NCBI GenBank assembly: GCA_040235565.1
Contig: JBECLA010000103.1
Location: forward strand, 1-37,803
DNA length: 37,803 nt
Source: JAHEIJ01 sp040235565
GTDB lineage: Bacteria > Pseudomonadota > Gammaproteobacteria > UBA6429 > Thiohalophilaceae
Reading direction: 5' to 3'
Shown here: positions 25,385-34,591 of the stretch, piece by piece
How positions within the stretch are numbered: position 1 is the first letter of the stretch
Layout of the letters: each line of letters starts with the position of its first letter
Translations under genes and position numbers: made by a program
Notes under the pieces: generated by a model
What the model was told of the DNA's origin: nothing
Databases searched by the model: none
Seen by the model: the letters and a program-made list of their open reading frames with translations, nothing else

Positions 25385-28231
25385 ATGAAATTCTCAAGCG
25401 GATACCTGCGTAGTAAAATCTCCCGACGCATTGTCTGGTTGTTTTTTCTTTCCGCACTGGTTCCGATCATCACAACCGCAGCGCTTTCCTATACCTATGT
25501 TACTGATCTGTTGATAAAGCAGTCCCAGACCCAGATGCATCATGCCGGTAAGCTGTATGGTATGACCATTTTGGAGCGGTTGCTTTTCATCGAGGATAAA
25601 CTGCGCAATACCGCGTTGATCATCAAATCCCGGCAGGCACTGCATCCGGATGAGTTTCGACAGCAGCTTGGCAGCGAACTCAATTTCCTGGCTCTGGTCG
25701 GTGAAGACAGAAAAATCGAGATGCTGTTTCTCGATAAATTACTACCACCAGAACTTCCGTTGGAAGAGCAGAAAGACTTTATCAGCAGCAAGGCCGCTGT
25801 CTTCAGTGTCATTGAACCCGATGGCACAGCCAGAATATATATGCGTCTGATGCTGGACTCCTTCCAGGCCAGCGGTCAAAGCCTGATAGCCGAAATCAAC
25901 CAGGACTATTTATGGGGCGAAAAGGAAACCCTGCCCTTTTCGACATATATGTGCGTTGTTGAAAATGGCGACAAGGTACTGTTTTGTTCACATCCCGTGC
26001 CGGAACAGTTACTGGAAAAAATTGATGCCGGTTCCGCGAATACCGGGTCGAAAAATATTTTCTGGACCTACCAGAATGAAAATTACCTGGGGGTAAGTTG
26101 GGAGCTGTTTATTAAATCCCGTTTTAATGGCCCACGCTGGATGATCATTGCCAGCCAACGTGAATCTGACGCGCTGTTTTTAATTAATACCTTTAACAAA
26201 CTCTTTCCGCTGGTGATTGCATTATCCTTGCTGGTCATTTTACTGTTGAGCATTTCGCAGATTCGTCGCAGCATGGTACCGCTCGAACGGTTACTCGATG
26301 GTACACGACGAGTCGCCAACAAAGAATTTTACAAACCTGTCGTAGTTGAAAGCCGGGATGAATTTTCGACACTGGCTAAATCTTTCAATGCGATGGCCGT
26401 GCGCCTGGGAAAACAATTTAATGCTTTGACCATACTATCTGAAATTGACCAGCTTATTCTTGTCAATCCAAATATCGAAACCGTATTACTCAAGATATTA
26501 GACCAGATTCCCAGGATCACGCCTTGCGAATTCATCAGCATCACGCTTTTGGATAAAACTAATTCGGAAACCGGCTGGGTATATATCAGCCATGCCAGCA
26601 GCAAGCACAAACCTCAAGTTGAAAGGATTGCATTCCCGTCGAGGGAAAAGCAGGAATTGTCCAGGCTTGCTGATACTGCTGTCATCAATTTACAAACTGA
26701 GGCTTGGCACTTTCTGGATAATCTTAAAAACCAGGGTGCAACTCAGGCGCAATTGTTTCCGGTACGATTTAACGACAACCTTTCTGCGATCGTTTGTCTT
26801 GCCTATAAGAAAAAAATATTACTTAACAATGAAGATATCGAATACCTGCGCGATCTAATTGATCGACTTGCGGTAGCCCTGGCTACGGCCGACCGTGACG
26901 AGAAGCTGTATCGTCAGGCACATTATGATGCACTAACGAGCCTGCCAAACCGGCAGCTTCTTGATGATCGACTGGAACAACATATTGTCCATGCGCATCG
27001 AGAAAATCAAATGGTCGGCCTCCTTTATATCGACCTTGATCGATTCAAAAATATCAATGATTCGCTGGGACATAATGTTGGCGACAAGCTGCTGCAGCAA
27101 ACCGCGGAACGCCTGAAGAAATGTGTCCGTGAAGCGGATACGGTTGGTAGACTTAGTGGCGATGAGTTTATTATCATCCTTTCAAATATTGTCGACCCCA
27201 AAGACGCAAGCAACATCGCTGAATACATCATAAAAAGAATTTCAGAGCCGTATCACATAGATACGCATGAAGTCTTTATAACACCCAGTATCGGCATCAC
27301 GCTTTACCCGCTTGATGGTACGAAATCAGAAGAATTATTAAAACATGCTGATGCAGCCATGTATCGCGCCAAAGAAAACGGCCGCGGTAAATACATGTTC
27401 TTTGAAGAAAAGATGAACATGGAAGATATGGAACGTACGCGGATGGAACAGGAACTGCGGCATGCACTGGAACGTAATGAATTCGAGATTCTTTATCAAC
27501 CACAGATTGAGCTGGAACATGGCAATATCATCGGCGCCGAAGCCTTACTACGTTGGCATAGTGCGAGCCATGGTACAATTGATCCTTCCCGTTTTATTCC
27601 ATTGGCAGAAGACACTGGCATGATTGAATCTATTGGCGAATGGGTTCTACGTGCCGCCTGTGGCCAATACAAAGCCTGGCAGGAAAACGGCATTATTATC
27701 GATCATTTATCCGTCAATGTTTCCAGCCGCCAATTTATGCAAAGAAAATTCGTTGACATTGTTTATAAAGCCCTGTCTGCGACCGGTATGGCGCCTGAAA
27801 GACTTGAACTGGAAATTACTGAAAGCCTGTTAATGGAGGACCGGATAGATACCGTTTATATCCTCGATGAACTTCATGCCATGGGCGTCAGACTTGCAAT
27901 CGATGATTTTGGAACAGGTTATTCTTCCCTGAGTTACCTGAAACGCCTACCGGTCGACGCATTGAAAATTGATCAGTCTTTCATGCGTGATGTGCCTAAG
28001 AATGAAGACGCCACAACAATTACCAATTCAATTATCGCTCTGGCCCATGCGCTCAAGATGAAAGTTATTGCTGAAGGTATAGAAACCGCAGAACAATTAG
28101 TCTTATTGCTTTCACAGCAGTGCGATAACGGGCAGGGATTCTACTTCTATCCTCCTCTTTCACCTGATGATTTCGTTAAGGCCGTTTATGAACAAAACAT
28201 CAATCCCAATGGTCAATCGGAGAAAACTTAA
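25385..28231 (+). CDS. Membrane sensor with HAMP, GAF-like, GGDEF and EAL domains
   Basis: A 948-residue cyclic-di-GMP enzyme. Membrane helix near residues 16-38, a periplasmic sensing region of about 240 residues (Cache-like, unassigned), a second helix near 278-296, HAMP near 297-350, a GAF-like region near 360-510, GGDEF near 520-680 and EAL near 695-940. The GGDEF site reads SGDEF (near residue 590), an accepted active variant, with the RxxD inhibitory site (READ) five residues before it. The EAL domain has EALLRW, LEITES, DDFGTGYSSL and AEGIETAEQ, so the phosphodiesterase residues look intact. Both activities are therefore possible. It is coupled to the pseudopilin gene 15 bases upstream, which hints at control of surface structures or secretion. 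Confidence 0.92.
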   Translation: MKFSSGYLRSKISRRIVWLFFLSALVPIITTAALSYTYVTDLLIKQSQTQMHHAGKLYGMTILERLLFIEDKLRNTALIIKSRQALHPDEFRQQLGSELNFLALVGEDRKIEMLFLDKLLPPELPLEEQKDFISSKAAVFSVIEPDGTARIYMRLMLDSFQASGQSLIAEINQDYLWGEKETLPFSTYMCVVENGDKVLFCSHPVPEQLLEKIDAGSANTGSKNIFWTYQNENYLGVSWELFIKSRFNGPRWMIIASQRESDALFLINTFNKLFPLVIALSLLVILLLSISQIRRSMVPLERLLDGTRRVANKEFYKPVVVESRDEFSTLAKSFNAMAVRLGKQFNALTILSEIDQLILVNPNIETVLLKILDQIPRITPCEFISITLLDKTNSETGWVYISHASSKHKPQVERIAFPSREKQELSRLADTAVINLQTEAWHFLDNLKNQGATQAQLFPVRFNDNLSAIVCLAYKKKILLNNEDIEYLRDLIDRLAVALATADRDEKLYRQAHYDALTSLPNRQLLDDRLEQHIVHAHRENQMVGLLYIDLDRFKNINDSLGHNVGDKLLQQTAERLKKCVREADTVGRLSGDEFIIILSNIVDPKDASNIAEYIIKRISEPYHIDTHEVFITPSIGITLYPLDGTKSEELLKHADAAMYRAKENGRGKYMFFEEKMNMEDMERTRMEQELRHALERNEFEILYQPQIELEHGNIIGAEALLRWHSASHGTIDPSRFIPLAEDTGMIESIGEWVLRAACGQYKAWQENGIIIDHLSVNVSSRQFMQRKFVDIVYKALSATGMAPERLELEITESLLMEDRIDTVYILDELHAMGVRLAIDDFGTGYSSLSYLKRLPVDALKIDQSFMRDVPKNEDATTITNSIIALAHALKMKVIAEGIETAEQLVLLLSQQCDNGQGFYFYPPLSPDDFVKAVYEQNINPNGQSEKT

Positions 28232-28250
28232 ATTGGCATGATCTGCAAGC

Positions 28251-28388
28251 TTAATCAGTATCCCGATGATTGCGCCTATCGAATGATTTTTTATTGATAT
28301 GCCTTAACATCAACAGATTACCTACCAGCATGGCAATCACGAGAGCAAAGATGATTATCACCCATTTCATTTCGCTATTATCAACCAT
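28251..28388 (-). CDS. Small single-helix membrane protein, DUF2897-like
   Basis: A 45-residue frame starting at ATG 28388: a short acidic start, KWVIIIFALVIAMLVGNLLML as a membrane helix (residues 8-28), and a basic polar tail. The layout resembles DUF2897 proteins of Gammaproteobacteria. The upstream signal is weak, and an in-frame GTG 18 bases earlier is an alternative start. The function is unknown. It ends 20 bases from the convergent GGDEF/EAL gene. Confidence 0.5.
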   Translation of the reverse strand: MVDNSEMKWVIIIFALVIAMLVGNLLMLRHINKKSFDRRNHRDTD

Positions 28389-28468
28389 TTCTTGCCCAAC
28401 GAACACATAGATATCTGATAACAGGTTTGGCTCATAGAATTTACCTGTAACTTCCCTATCTGGATTAT

Positions 28469-28951
28469 TTATAACATTTCAATTAACCATTTGGTCACGG
28501 TTCCGGTTGCATGGGCGCATTTATTTCCCCGTGCCTCATCGAATGCCTTGTATTCGTCTTCATTCCACATGTCGTAGGTGCGACCGGTAAACTGCTGCTG
28601 CAATTCTTCGCAGGTCACGCCGCCAAATTCGGCCCGAAAGCGTTCCACCAGTTCACGCCCTTTTTTAAAATTGGAAATAAACCGGCCTTTATCAAGTTTG
28701 TCGCGATCGCGACCCCGCTTGGCACTCAATGCCATCAAACCGCCGGTCAGGGCACCGCAGGCCCCCTGACCCATCAGGCCGCCGCCGCCAGACAAGCCGT
28801 GACTGGCCTTGATGGTGCTGTCATCGATAAACCCGACGGTTTCCTGAACGGTGGTCAGCACGCACTGGGGACAACAGCCATATTCCAGTTCATAATGCAG
28901 GGCTTTTTGATAGGCTTCCTCTGCAAGCGCCTGTTTTGCTTCCTGTTTCAT
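28469..28951 (-). CDS. C_GCAxxG_C_C family redox-type protein
   Basis: A 160-residue protein with a family-like cysteine pattern: YGCCPQC near residue 27, GQGACGALTGG near residue 63, then single cysteines in GVTCEEL and NKCAHAT. These resemble C_GCAxxG_C_C proteins, which are thought to be redox- or metal-linked and of unsettled function. Of three successive ATGs, the third (28951) is six bases from GGAG and is preferred. A basic segment (KRGRDRDKLDKGRF) lies mid-protein. The gene has no obvious operon partner. Confidence 0.75.
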   Translation of the reverse strand: MKQEAKQALAEEAYQKALHYELEYGCCPQCVLTTVQETVGFIDDSTIKASHGLSGGGGLMGQGACGALTGGLMALSAKRGRDRDKLDKGRFISNFKKGRELVERFRAEFGGVTCEELQQQFTGRTYDMWNEDEYKAFDEARGNKCAHATGTVTKWLIEML

Positions 28952-29042
28952 CATCATCTCCAATATCATATTAGATACTACTTATATAGTAGTTGGCTCG
29001 CCTGCCTGCAATATTGATCTGGGACAACTCACACATTGTTAG

Positions 29043-29231
29043 CTGAATCGCGGCCCGGCCTGGATCGATCCCCATGTGAACGCCGGACTGGCAAAAAAAG
29101 GTTTAAGCTTTTGTTTTTATGAGAAATTATTCAATGGCTGGATGCAGGTCCCGGTTGAAGGGCGCCATGGTCAGCCCGCGCAGGTCAATTGGACTATTCA
29201 CCACCCTCAACATGTGGCGGTTCTGGCTTGA
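29043..29231 (+). pseudogene. Possible gene remnant or micro-ORF
   Basis: A plus-strand frame of 62 codons between stops gives a protein-like string (AWIDPHVNAGLAKKGLSFC ... QVNWTIHHPQHVAVLA). The only usable start is GTG 29076, with no Shine-Dalgarno. I do not recognise a family. It fills most of the 317-base spacer 28952-29268, in which I see nothing else. Confidence 0.2.
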
Positions 29232-29268
29232 GCGACATTTCCAGCCGGCTGCCGAGCCACAGGATGTG

Positions 29269-30120
29269 TCAGTCTGTCTCTGCCTCGCAGTTTTTCGCGG
29301 CATACACCGCAAAGAACTGGCCAAAACAGGTTTCATCGGGCGGATCATAGTAAAGCGCCTGCAAACCAAAATCCGCAGGCGGTCTGAGCAAGTCGTCTTC
29401 AAGCAACGTATCATAGGATGCGCCTCCGATGAGACGATGCGCCTGGGTCAGATACAAGCGATCGAGGACCCGGGCTTCGAGCAAGGTTTCCAGCACCCCG
29501 GGCCCGGCTATGGAATAGATATTGCGGTAGCCCTCTTCCGTCAGGGCGCTAATCAGTTTTTTGCCGTCGACTTTTTTATCATTACCGGTGTACAGAATCC
29601 TTGCACCAACGTGTTCCAGTTGCTGCAAAGCTTTTGCATCGGCATTCTTCCCCGTAGCAATATAGACAGGCCTTTTCATCGTCTCGCACAGCGTCACCAG
29701 GGGCAGGTCCAGGCTGGCAGTGAGAATCACAACTGCCGGTTGGGCCGGCAACCCTCTGGCTTCACGCCATGCAAAGAGATCATTGAATGCCGGAGCATCG
29801 CTTAGCGGTAGCACATCCTGTGCCGTACCTTCTGCCAGTTCGCGTAAATAACGGGCGGTGGTGATCAGCACATCGGATTTTGCCGCCAGTTCCTGATACA
29901 GGCGCCAATCGCGAGGGTTCGTAATCGATGAGGGAACTCTGACTTTGCCCGTATCCGGATGTTCAATGGCAATTCGGCCATCCAGGCTGGTAATAAAATT
30001 GGTATACACACAAGGCAGCGCGGAATTCGCCGGGGTGAGAGGATTATCGTGCAAGTAAAGTCCTTCAAGCGGAACCTGCTCGATGGGTGCGGGGTACAAT
30101 CGTGTCACCATGGGTTTCAT
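29269..30120 (-). CDS. RibD C-terminal (dihydrofolate-reductase-fold) reductase
   Basis: A 283-residue stand-alone RibD-C domain protein: VYTNFITSLDGRIAI near residues 38-52 (substrate and cofactor site), SDVLITTARYLREL, SIAGPGVLETLLEARVLDRLYLTQAHRLIGG near 205-235. In riboflavin synthesis this fold reduces the ribosylaminopyrimidine with NADPH, but here the deaminase half is absent, so it may be a paralogue with another substrate. ATG 30120 has GAGAT seven bases upstream. There are no neighbouring riboflavin genes and no flavin riboswitch was seen. Confidence 0.8.
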   Translation of the reverse strand: MKPMVTRLYPAPIEQVPLEGLYLHDNPLTPANSALPCVYTNFITSLDGRIAIEHPDTGKVRVPSSITNPRDWRLYQELAAKSDVLITTARYLRELAEGTAQDVLPLSDAPAFNDLFAWREARGLPAQPAVVILTASLDLPLVTLCETMKRPVYIATGKNADAKALQQLEHVGARILYTGNDKKVDGKKLISALTEEGYRNIYSIAGPGVLETLLEARVLDRLYLTQAHRLIGGASYDTLLEDDLLRPPADFGLQALYYDPPDETCFGQFFAVYAAKNCEAETD

Positions 30121-30233
30121 TTATCTCTGTCTTTAATCGGCCTGGTAGTATGAATATTAACGATATAGGTAATATTCTGGCGTTGCTCCTGAATTGTCCG
30201 GCTGTCAGCAAATAACTTTTGTTGTTTCGGTAA

Positions 30234-30639
30234 TTAGTCGTTTTGACTACAAAACATCATTGTATTCAGGGGTATCGTTTGTGTCATATAACATGCGTCG
30301 GGACGAAGTCGGGAATTTTCAAGTTGCTCAACCCGCTTTTTTAAATGGGGGTAAATCGGTGGGTATTCCTGCTCGATCAACTTACTTAATGCATTTATCA
30401 AGATTTGTATCTTGCCTATTGATAACCGGAATCGCCTGCCGGAAATTCAGTTAATCATCCTGCAACACAAATTTCACATAATGCGCTACTCCTTCGCCAC
30501 AGGGATGATTTAAGTATTTGTTTATGGTATATTTATCTGCGTTTACGAGATCATTGCTCCACTGCTTTCCGTGAAAGATAGCCTGAAAATGTGCGAAATC
30601 AGCGTACAGTGGAGAATCCGGGATATTTTTTGTATTTAT
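30234..30639 (-). pseudogene. Possible decayed minus-strand gene in an AT-rich spacer
   Basis: Two abutting open frames on the minus strand read as protein but lack normal starts. One, 30639-30451 (62 residues), contains YADFAHFQAIFHGKQWSNDL and HPCGEGVAHYVKFVLQDD. The other, 30446-30234 (70 residues), contains LIEQEYPPIYPHLKKRVEQLE. They would join through one frameshift near 30450. I do not recognise a family. The spacer 30121-30590 has no other gene. Confidence 0.22.
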
Positions 30640-31160
30640 TTAAGGTAACAAGCCGATTTGCCCGTTGGGCCAGGTTTCTGTTCCTTCCACACGTAGGATA
30701 CAGCCATTCCCCCCTGCGCGCTTCGAGTATCTTACTGTTAAGCGGTTTTATATTTGCCGCATGTTTGTTCAGTCCTGTCCAGGCATCGGTATCCCCTTCT
30801 GTTACCCTGGCGACCGATACCGAAATAGCAACGGCAGGATTTTTTCAACTCCACTGGGAAAGCGAACACTCCGGTGCCTGGCAGTTACAAGAATCAAAGC
30901 ATGCCAATCTGGAGGATTATAAGGTTATTTACACCGGCCCCGATCTTGCGAGAATCATCAGCGGCAAGTCGGATGGCAGTTATTACTATCGGATCGTTGC
31001 CGCCAACAATCCTGCCGCACATATGAGTAATATCGTCACAGTGACAGTTGCCCACCACCCTCTTACCAACGCCTTTGTGTTTTTTATCATTGGCGCGTTT
31101 ATTTTTCTGGCGATTCTGGTTTCAATTCTCAAAGGTAATCGCAACAACATGCAAGCATAA
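30591..31160 (+). CDS. Membrane-anchored protein with a fibronectin-III-like domain
   Basis: Up to 189 residues. A hydrophobic leader (ASSILLLSGFIFAACLFSPVQA) is followed by an about 85-residue beta domain (FFQLHWESEHSGAWQLQES, GKSDGSYYYRIVAANN) with the YYYRI block of a fibronectin type III fold. A C-terminal membrane helix (AFVFFIIGAFIFLAILVSIL) precedes a basic tail, so it is probably bitopic with the domain in the periplasm. The start is uncertain: GTG 30591 or TTG 30630, neither with a good Shine-Dalgarno. Its stop lies 2 bases before the M20 hydrolase ATG, so it probably opens the operon. The role is unknown. Confidence 0.6.
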   Translation: MRNQRTVENPGYFLYLFKVTSRFARWARFLFLPHVGYSHSPLRASSILLLSGFIFAACLFSPVQASVSPSVTLATDTEIATAGFFQLHWESEHSGAWQLQESKHANLEDYKVIYTGPDLARIISGKSDGSYYYRIVAANNPAAHMSNIVTVTVAHHPLTNAFVFFIIGAFIFLAILVSILKGNRNNMQA

Positions 31161-31162
31161 CC

Positions 31163-32407
31163 ATGGAATCGTTAACAATAAACCGGGAAAGATTACAGTC
31201 GGATATTGAAGCCCTGGCACAAATTGGCCGGCAAGAAGACTATGGTATTTATCGGATGGCCTTTACACCGGGTGATATGCAAGGCCGGGAATGGTTCAAA
31301 AACAAAATCTCTGAAGCCGGGCTTGAAGTATACCAGGACGGCGCAGCAAATATTCATGCGCGGCTCGGGTGGGACGGGAAAAGAGCCTCGATACTGATGG
31401 GCTCACATCTGGATACTGTACCGGGTGCCGGTCATCTGGATGGTGCACTGGGTGTGCTGGTTGCACTGGAGTGTATCAGGCGCATCAAGGAAGAAGAGCT
31501 GAAACTCAATTACCCTCTGGAAGCGGTCGCGTTTAGTGATGAAGAAGGCAGGTTTGGCGGCATGCTGGGCTCCCAGGCAATTGCCGGTATGTTAAGCCCT
31601 GAATCCATTCTGAATGCGGTGGACCTGAATGGAACCAAACTCACTGAAGCCATGGAAGCTGTCGGCTTGAATGCCATGGATGCGTTATACGCAAAACGGA
31701 ATCCAGATTCTATCCACGCTTATCTGGAGCTGCACATTGAACAGGGACCGATGCTGGATAATTCAGGGATCAGTGTCGGTAATGTTGATGCCATATCCGG
31801 TTTATTCAAATGGGAAGTCAGTTTAATTGGCAAGGCGAATCATGCCGGCACGACACCCATGGAATTGCGGAATGATGCATTCATGGGTTTGAGTGAATTT
31901 TCCAGTCAGATCCAGCGGATTCTCGACGAAAATGGCAGCGCCAGAAGTGTAGCCACCATTGGCCGGGTCGAAATAAGTCCCGGGGCAGCCAATGTTATTC
32001 CCGGCGCGGTTAATTTTTCAATCGAAGCCCGCGACACGGACGACCGGGTACTCGAGGATATTTCCAATGCCTTTCGCAAAGCTTTATCCGCCATCGCACG
32101 TCGTCGAGGTTTGATGTTTGAGTTCAAGGTATTGAGCGAAATCGAACCGGTGAAATGTGACCCGGGTATGCTCAAGACGATTGAAAACGTCGCAAAATCA
32201 TTACGCATCCCCTTTTTACAAATGGCCAGTGGCGCAGCGCATGATGCCCAGATTATGGCCCATATTACCCGCGCTGGCATGATCTTCGTGCCCAGTAAGG
32301 ACGGACGCAGTCACTCGATTGCCGAATGGACAGATATGGATGATATCGAAAAAGGCGCCAATATTGCCTTAAACACTTTGTGTCGTATTGCCGGAGGCAT
32401 GTTTTGA
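31163..32407 (+). CDS. M20 amidohydrolase (N-carbamoyl-amino acid / ureide hydrolase class)
   Basis: A 414-residue zinc hydrolase of the HyuC / AllC / beta-ureidopropionase family. These enzymes remove carbamoyl or ureido groups and release ammonia and CO2. Metal-site motifs are visible: GSHLDTVPGAGHLDGALG (His and bridging Asp, near residues 80-97), SDEEGRF (Glu pair), ELHIEQGP (His) and the C-terminal GRSHSIAEW (His). The dimerisation lid contains GKANHAGTTPMELRNDA. The substrate cannot be set from sequence: allantoate, N-carbamoyl-L-amino acids and N-carbamoyl-beta-alanine are all possible. Its TGA overlaps the next gene's TTG start. Confidence 0.9.
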   Translation: MESLTINRERLQSDIEALAQIGRQEDYGIYRMAFTPGDMQGREWFKNKISEAGLEVYQDGAANIHARLGWDGKRASILMGSHLDTVPGAGHLDGALGVLVALECIRRIKEEELKLNYPLEAVAFSDEEGRFGGMLGSQAIAGMLSPESILNAVDLNGTKLTEAMEAVGLNAMDALYAKRNPDSIHAYLELHIEQGPMLDNSGISVGNVDAISGLFKWEVSLIGKANHAGTTPMELRNDAFMGLSEFSSQIQRILDENGSARSVATIGRVEISPGAANVIPGAVNFSIEARDTDDRVLEDISNAFRKALSAIARRRGLMFEFKVLSEIEPVKCDPGMLKTIENVAKSLRIPFLQMASGAAHDAQIMAHITRAGMIFVPSKDGRSHSIAEWTDMDDIEKGANIALNTLCRIAGGMF

Positions 32408-33156
32408 GCAATTTAAAAAACACCGACCTTGAGGGTCTTGACGAAAAATATCTGCATGTCGATCCACTGCAAAAGAAATATCGCAAGTCGATATCAGAAG
32501 CACCCGGCGTTACGGTGTCTCTGGAGGAACATAAAACCGCATTGCTGGTTATCGACCTGCAGTATCTCGATGCCGCGCCGGGTTGGGGTGTGTTTGCAGA
32601 AGCAAATACTTCCGCGGTACCAAAGGAATCACAAGAATATTATTTTAAACGCCTTGATCATGTCGTACTGCCAAACGTCAGGAAATTGCAGGATCGATTT
32701 CGTGATGCCGGTATGGAAGTCATTCATACCCGTATCATGTCAATCACAAAGAACGGGCGCGAACGCAGCCCGGGGCATAAGCGGCTTAATCTCCACGCCG
32801 CACCCGGTTCAAAAGAAGCGGAATTTCTGCCCGAGGTCGCCCCCAAGGGTGATGAAATCATAATTAACAAAACGGCGAGTGGTGTTTTTAATTCCACCAA
32901 TATTGAGTATATCTTGCGCAATCTGGGGATTACCGGCGTGTTTGTCTGCGGGGTATATACCAATGAATGTGTGTCAACCACCGTTCGTGACGCCTCGGAT
33001 CTGGGCTTTTATACCACCCTGATCAAGGACGCCTGTGCCACCGTAACACCGGAATTGCATAACGCTACTATCCAGACCATTAAGGATCGCTATGCGAGAG
33101 TCATGACAACCGAAGACGCCGTGAAAGAGATCAAACGGGTGGTCCATCTTGAATAG
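32404..33156 (+). CDS. Isochorismatase-fold cysteine hydrolase
   Basis: A 250-residue amidase-type hydrolase with Asp51 (LLVIDLQ), Lys (INKTASGVF) and Cys (GVYTNECVSTTVRDASDLGF), the family's catalytic triad. Relatives include N-carbamoylsarcosine amidase and ureidoacrylate amidohydrolase (RutB), which also hydrolyse carbamoyl groups. The start is TTG 32404, six bases after GGAGG, and overlaps the M20 stop; a longer frame exists back to 32380. It reads through to overlap the symporter start. Together with the M20 enzyme it suggests two successive C-N bond cleavages. Confidence 0.87.
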   Translation: MSNLKNTDLEGLDEKYLHVDPLQKKYRKSISEAPGVTVSLEEHKTALLVIDLQYLDAAPGWGVFAEANTSAVPKESQEYYFKRLDHVVLPNVRKLQDRFRDAGMEVIHTRIMSITKNGRERSPGHKRLNLHAAPGSKEAEFLPEVAPKGDEIIINKTASGVFNSTNIEYILRNLGITGVFVCGVYTNECVSTTVRDASDLGFYTTLIKDACATVTPELHNATIQTIKDRYARVMTTEDAVKEIKRVVHLE

Positions 33157-34591
33157 TGTCAACTCCGCCGTCCTCAATGCCTCGACCGGCTGGTTAATCC
33201 TCGCGTTATTCAGCGTACTGTGGATTGCCCTGGGATGGTTCTGGGGACGTAAAGCCAAACAGCTTGATGACTATATGCTGGCTGGTCGTAATGTCGGGCT
33301 GGCACTGGGAACCGCTACGGCCATGGCAACCTGGGTAACCAGTAACACCACTCTGGTGGCACCGCAATTCGCCCTGCAACTTGGCATCTGGGGCATGCTC
33401 GGCTATTCGCTGGGCTCTGTCGGCTTGATGTTGTTTGCTCCTCTGGTTAAACGCATCCGTCAACTGGTTCCCCACGGCTATACCAGCGGTGATTTCATCC
33501 GGATGCGCTATGGTGTCTGGACCTGGCGCGTGTTCCTGTTGATATCAATGTGCTATGCCATTGGCTGGTTAATCAGCCTGGGAATGGCCGGCGGCATATT
33601 GATCCATGCCCTGACCGGTATCCAGTATGAATACGGCATGACAGTGATCCTGTTTATTTGTGTCAGTTATACCCTGCTTGGCGGTCTGCGTGCGGTGATC
33701 GGAACCGACTTTATCCAGACCATTCTGATTTTAATTGGTGTCATTACCCTTGCGATTTTGACAATTACTGAAATCGGTTTTGACAAAATGCACCAGGATG
33801 TGCTCGCAGAACGACCGGAACTGTTAAACCTGCTGATGCCTGCCGCGATAATGTTCCTCTTCAACAACCTTTTATTTGGTATTGGTGAAATCTTCCATTC
33901 CAATGTCTGGTGGTCGCGCGCATTTGCCTTTCGGGAAAATGTCGGCTTCAAGGCCTATCTCATCGCCGGTATTATCTGGGCCCCCATTCCCATTGTCGCC
34001 GGCTTCATCGCGCTGGCTGCCCCTTCGCTTGGTTTAAATGTGCCCGCCGCGGATATGGTGGGTCCCATGGTGGCAGCCAAATTACTCGGTTTTACCGGTG
34101 CGGTTATCGTGTTCATCGTCGTGTTTTCGGCGTTGGCGTCCAGCCTGGATTCACTACTGGCCGCCACCAGTGACCTGATATTACAGGATATTTACCGTGG
34201 TCATATCAACCCCAGTGCAACGGATGAACAATTACGGATTATGGCAAAACGCATTATCCTGTTACTTGGTATAATTACCTGGCTCATCTGTTTGCCCCGA
34301 ATTGCCACCCTGGGGAGTCTGTTGCAATACCTCGGCGCCTTCGTGGCCAGCACCATCTGGCCGATCATCGCCGGTCTGTACTGGCAAAAGGCCAGTGCCA
34401 AAGGTGCACTCGCAGCGATGGTGGCTGGCACCATCATCGGCATATGGGCTTATTTCTCAATCGGCTTTTATGTTGCCGCCCTGGTATCTGCTGCCGTATC
34501 GATGTCTATTGTACTGGTCAGTACGTGGTTGCTGCCCGAAAGTTATGACTGGTCACGCCTCAGTGTTGTCACAAGAGGGGACAATAAATGA
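33149..34591 (+). CDS. Sodium:solute symporter (SSS family)
   Basis: A 480-residue inner-membrane transporter with about 13 predicted helices. Family blocks are DDYMLAGRNVGLALG (residues about 38-52), the AMATWVTSNTTL sodium-site helix, YTLLGGLRAVIGTDFIQ and FSALASSLDSLLAATSDL. SSS members carry urea, pantothenate, proline, acetate or nucleobases; the solute here is presumably what the two hydrolases use. The start is TTG 33149, overlapping the previous stop, without a strong Shine-Dalgarno. Its TGA shares ATGA with the 40-residue gene that follows. Confidence 0.9.
   Translation: MNSVNSAVLNASTGWLILALFSVLWIALGWFWGRKAKQLDDYMLAGRNVGLALGTATAMATWVTSNTTLVAPQFALQLGIWGMLGYSLGSVGLMLFAPLVKRIRQLVPHGYTSGDFIRMRYGVWTWRVFLLISMCYAIGWLISLGMAGGILIHALTGIQYEYGMTVILFICVSYTLLGGLRAVIGTDFIQTILILIGVITLAILTITEIGFDKMHQDVLAERPELLNLLMPAAIMFLFNNLLFGIGEIFHSNVWWSRAFAFRENVGFKAYLIAGIIWAPIPIVAGFIALAAPSLGLNVPAADMVGPMVAAKLLGFTGAVIVFIVVFSALASSLDSLLAATSDLILQDIYRGHINPSATDEQLRIMAKRIILLLGIITWLICLPRIATLGSLLQYLGAFVASTIWPIIAGLYWQKASAKGALAAMVAGTIIGIWAYFSIGFYVAALVSAAVSMSIVLVSTWLLPESYDWSRLSVVTRGDNK

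Noticed and set aside
27150..27170. SGDEF in place of GGDEF as a sign of an inactive cyclase
   Set aside because: A Ser at the first position is tolerated in active enzymes and the RxxD site is retained, so inactivity cannot be claimed.
30194..30454. An 86-codon plus-strand frame in the spacer before the FnIII-like gene
   Set aside because: No ribosome site or recognisable pattern; the opposite strand reads more like protein.
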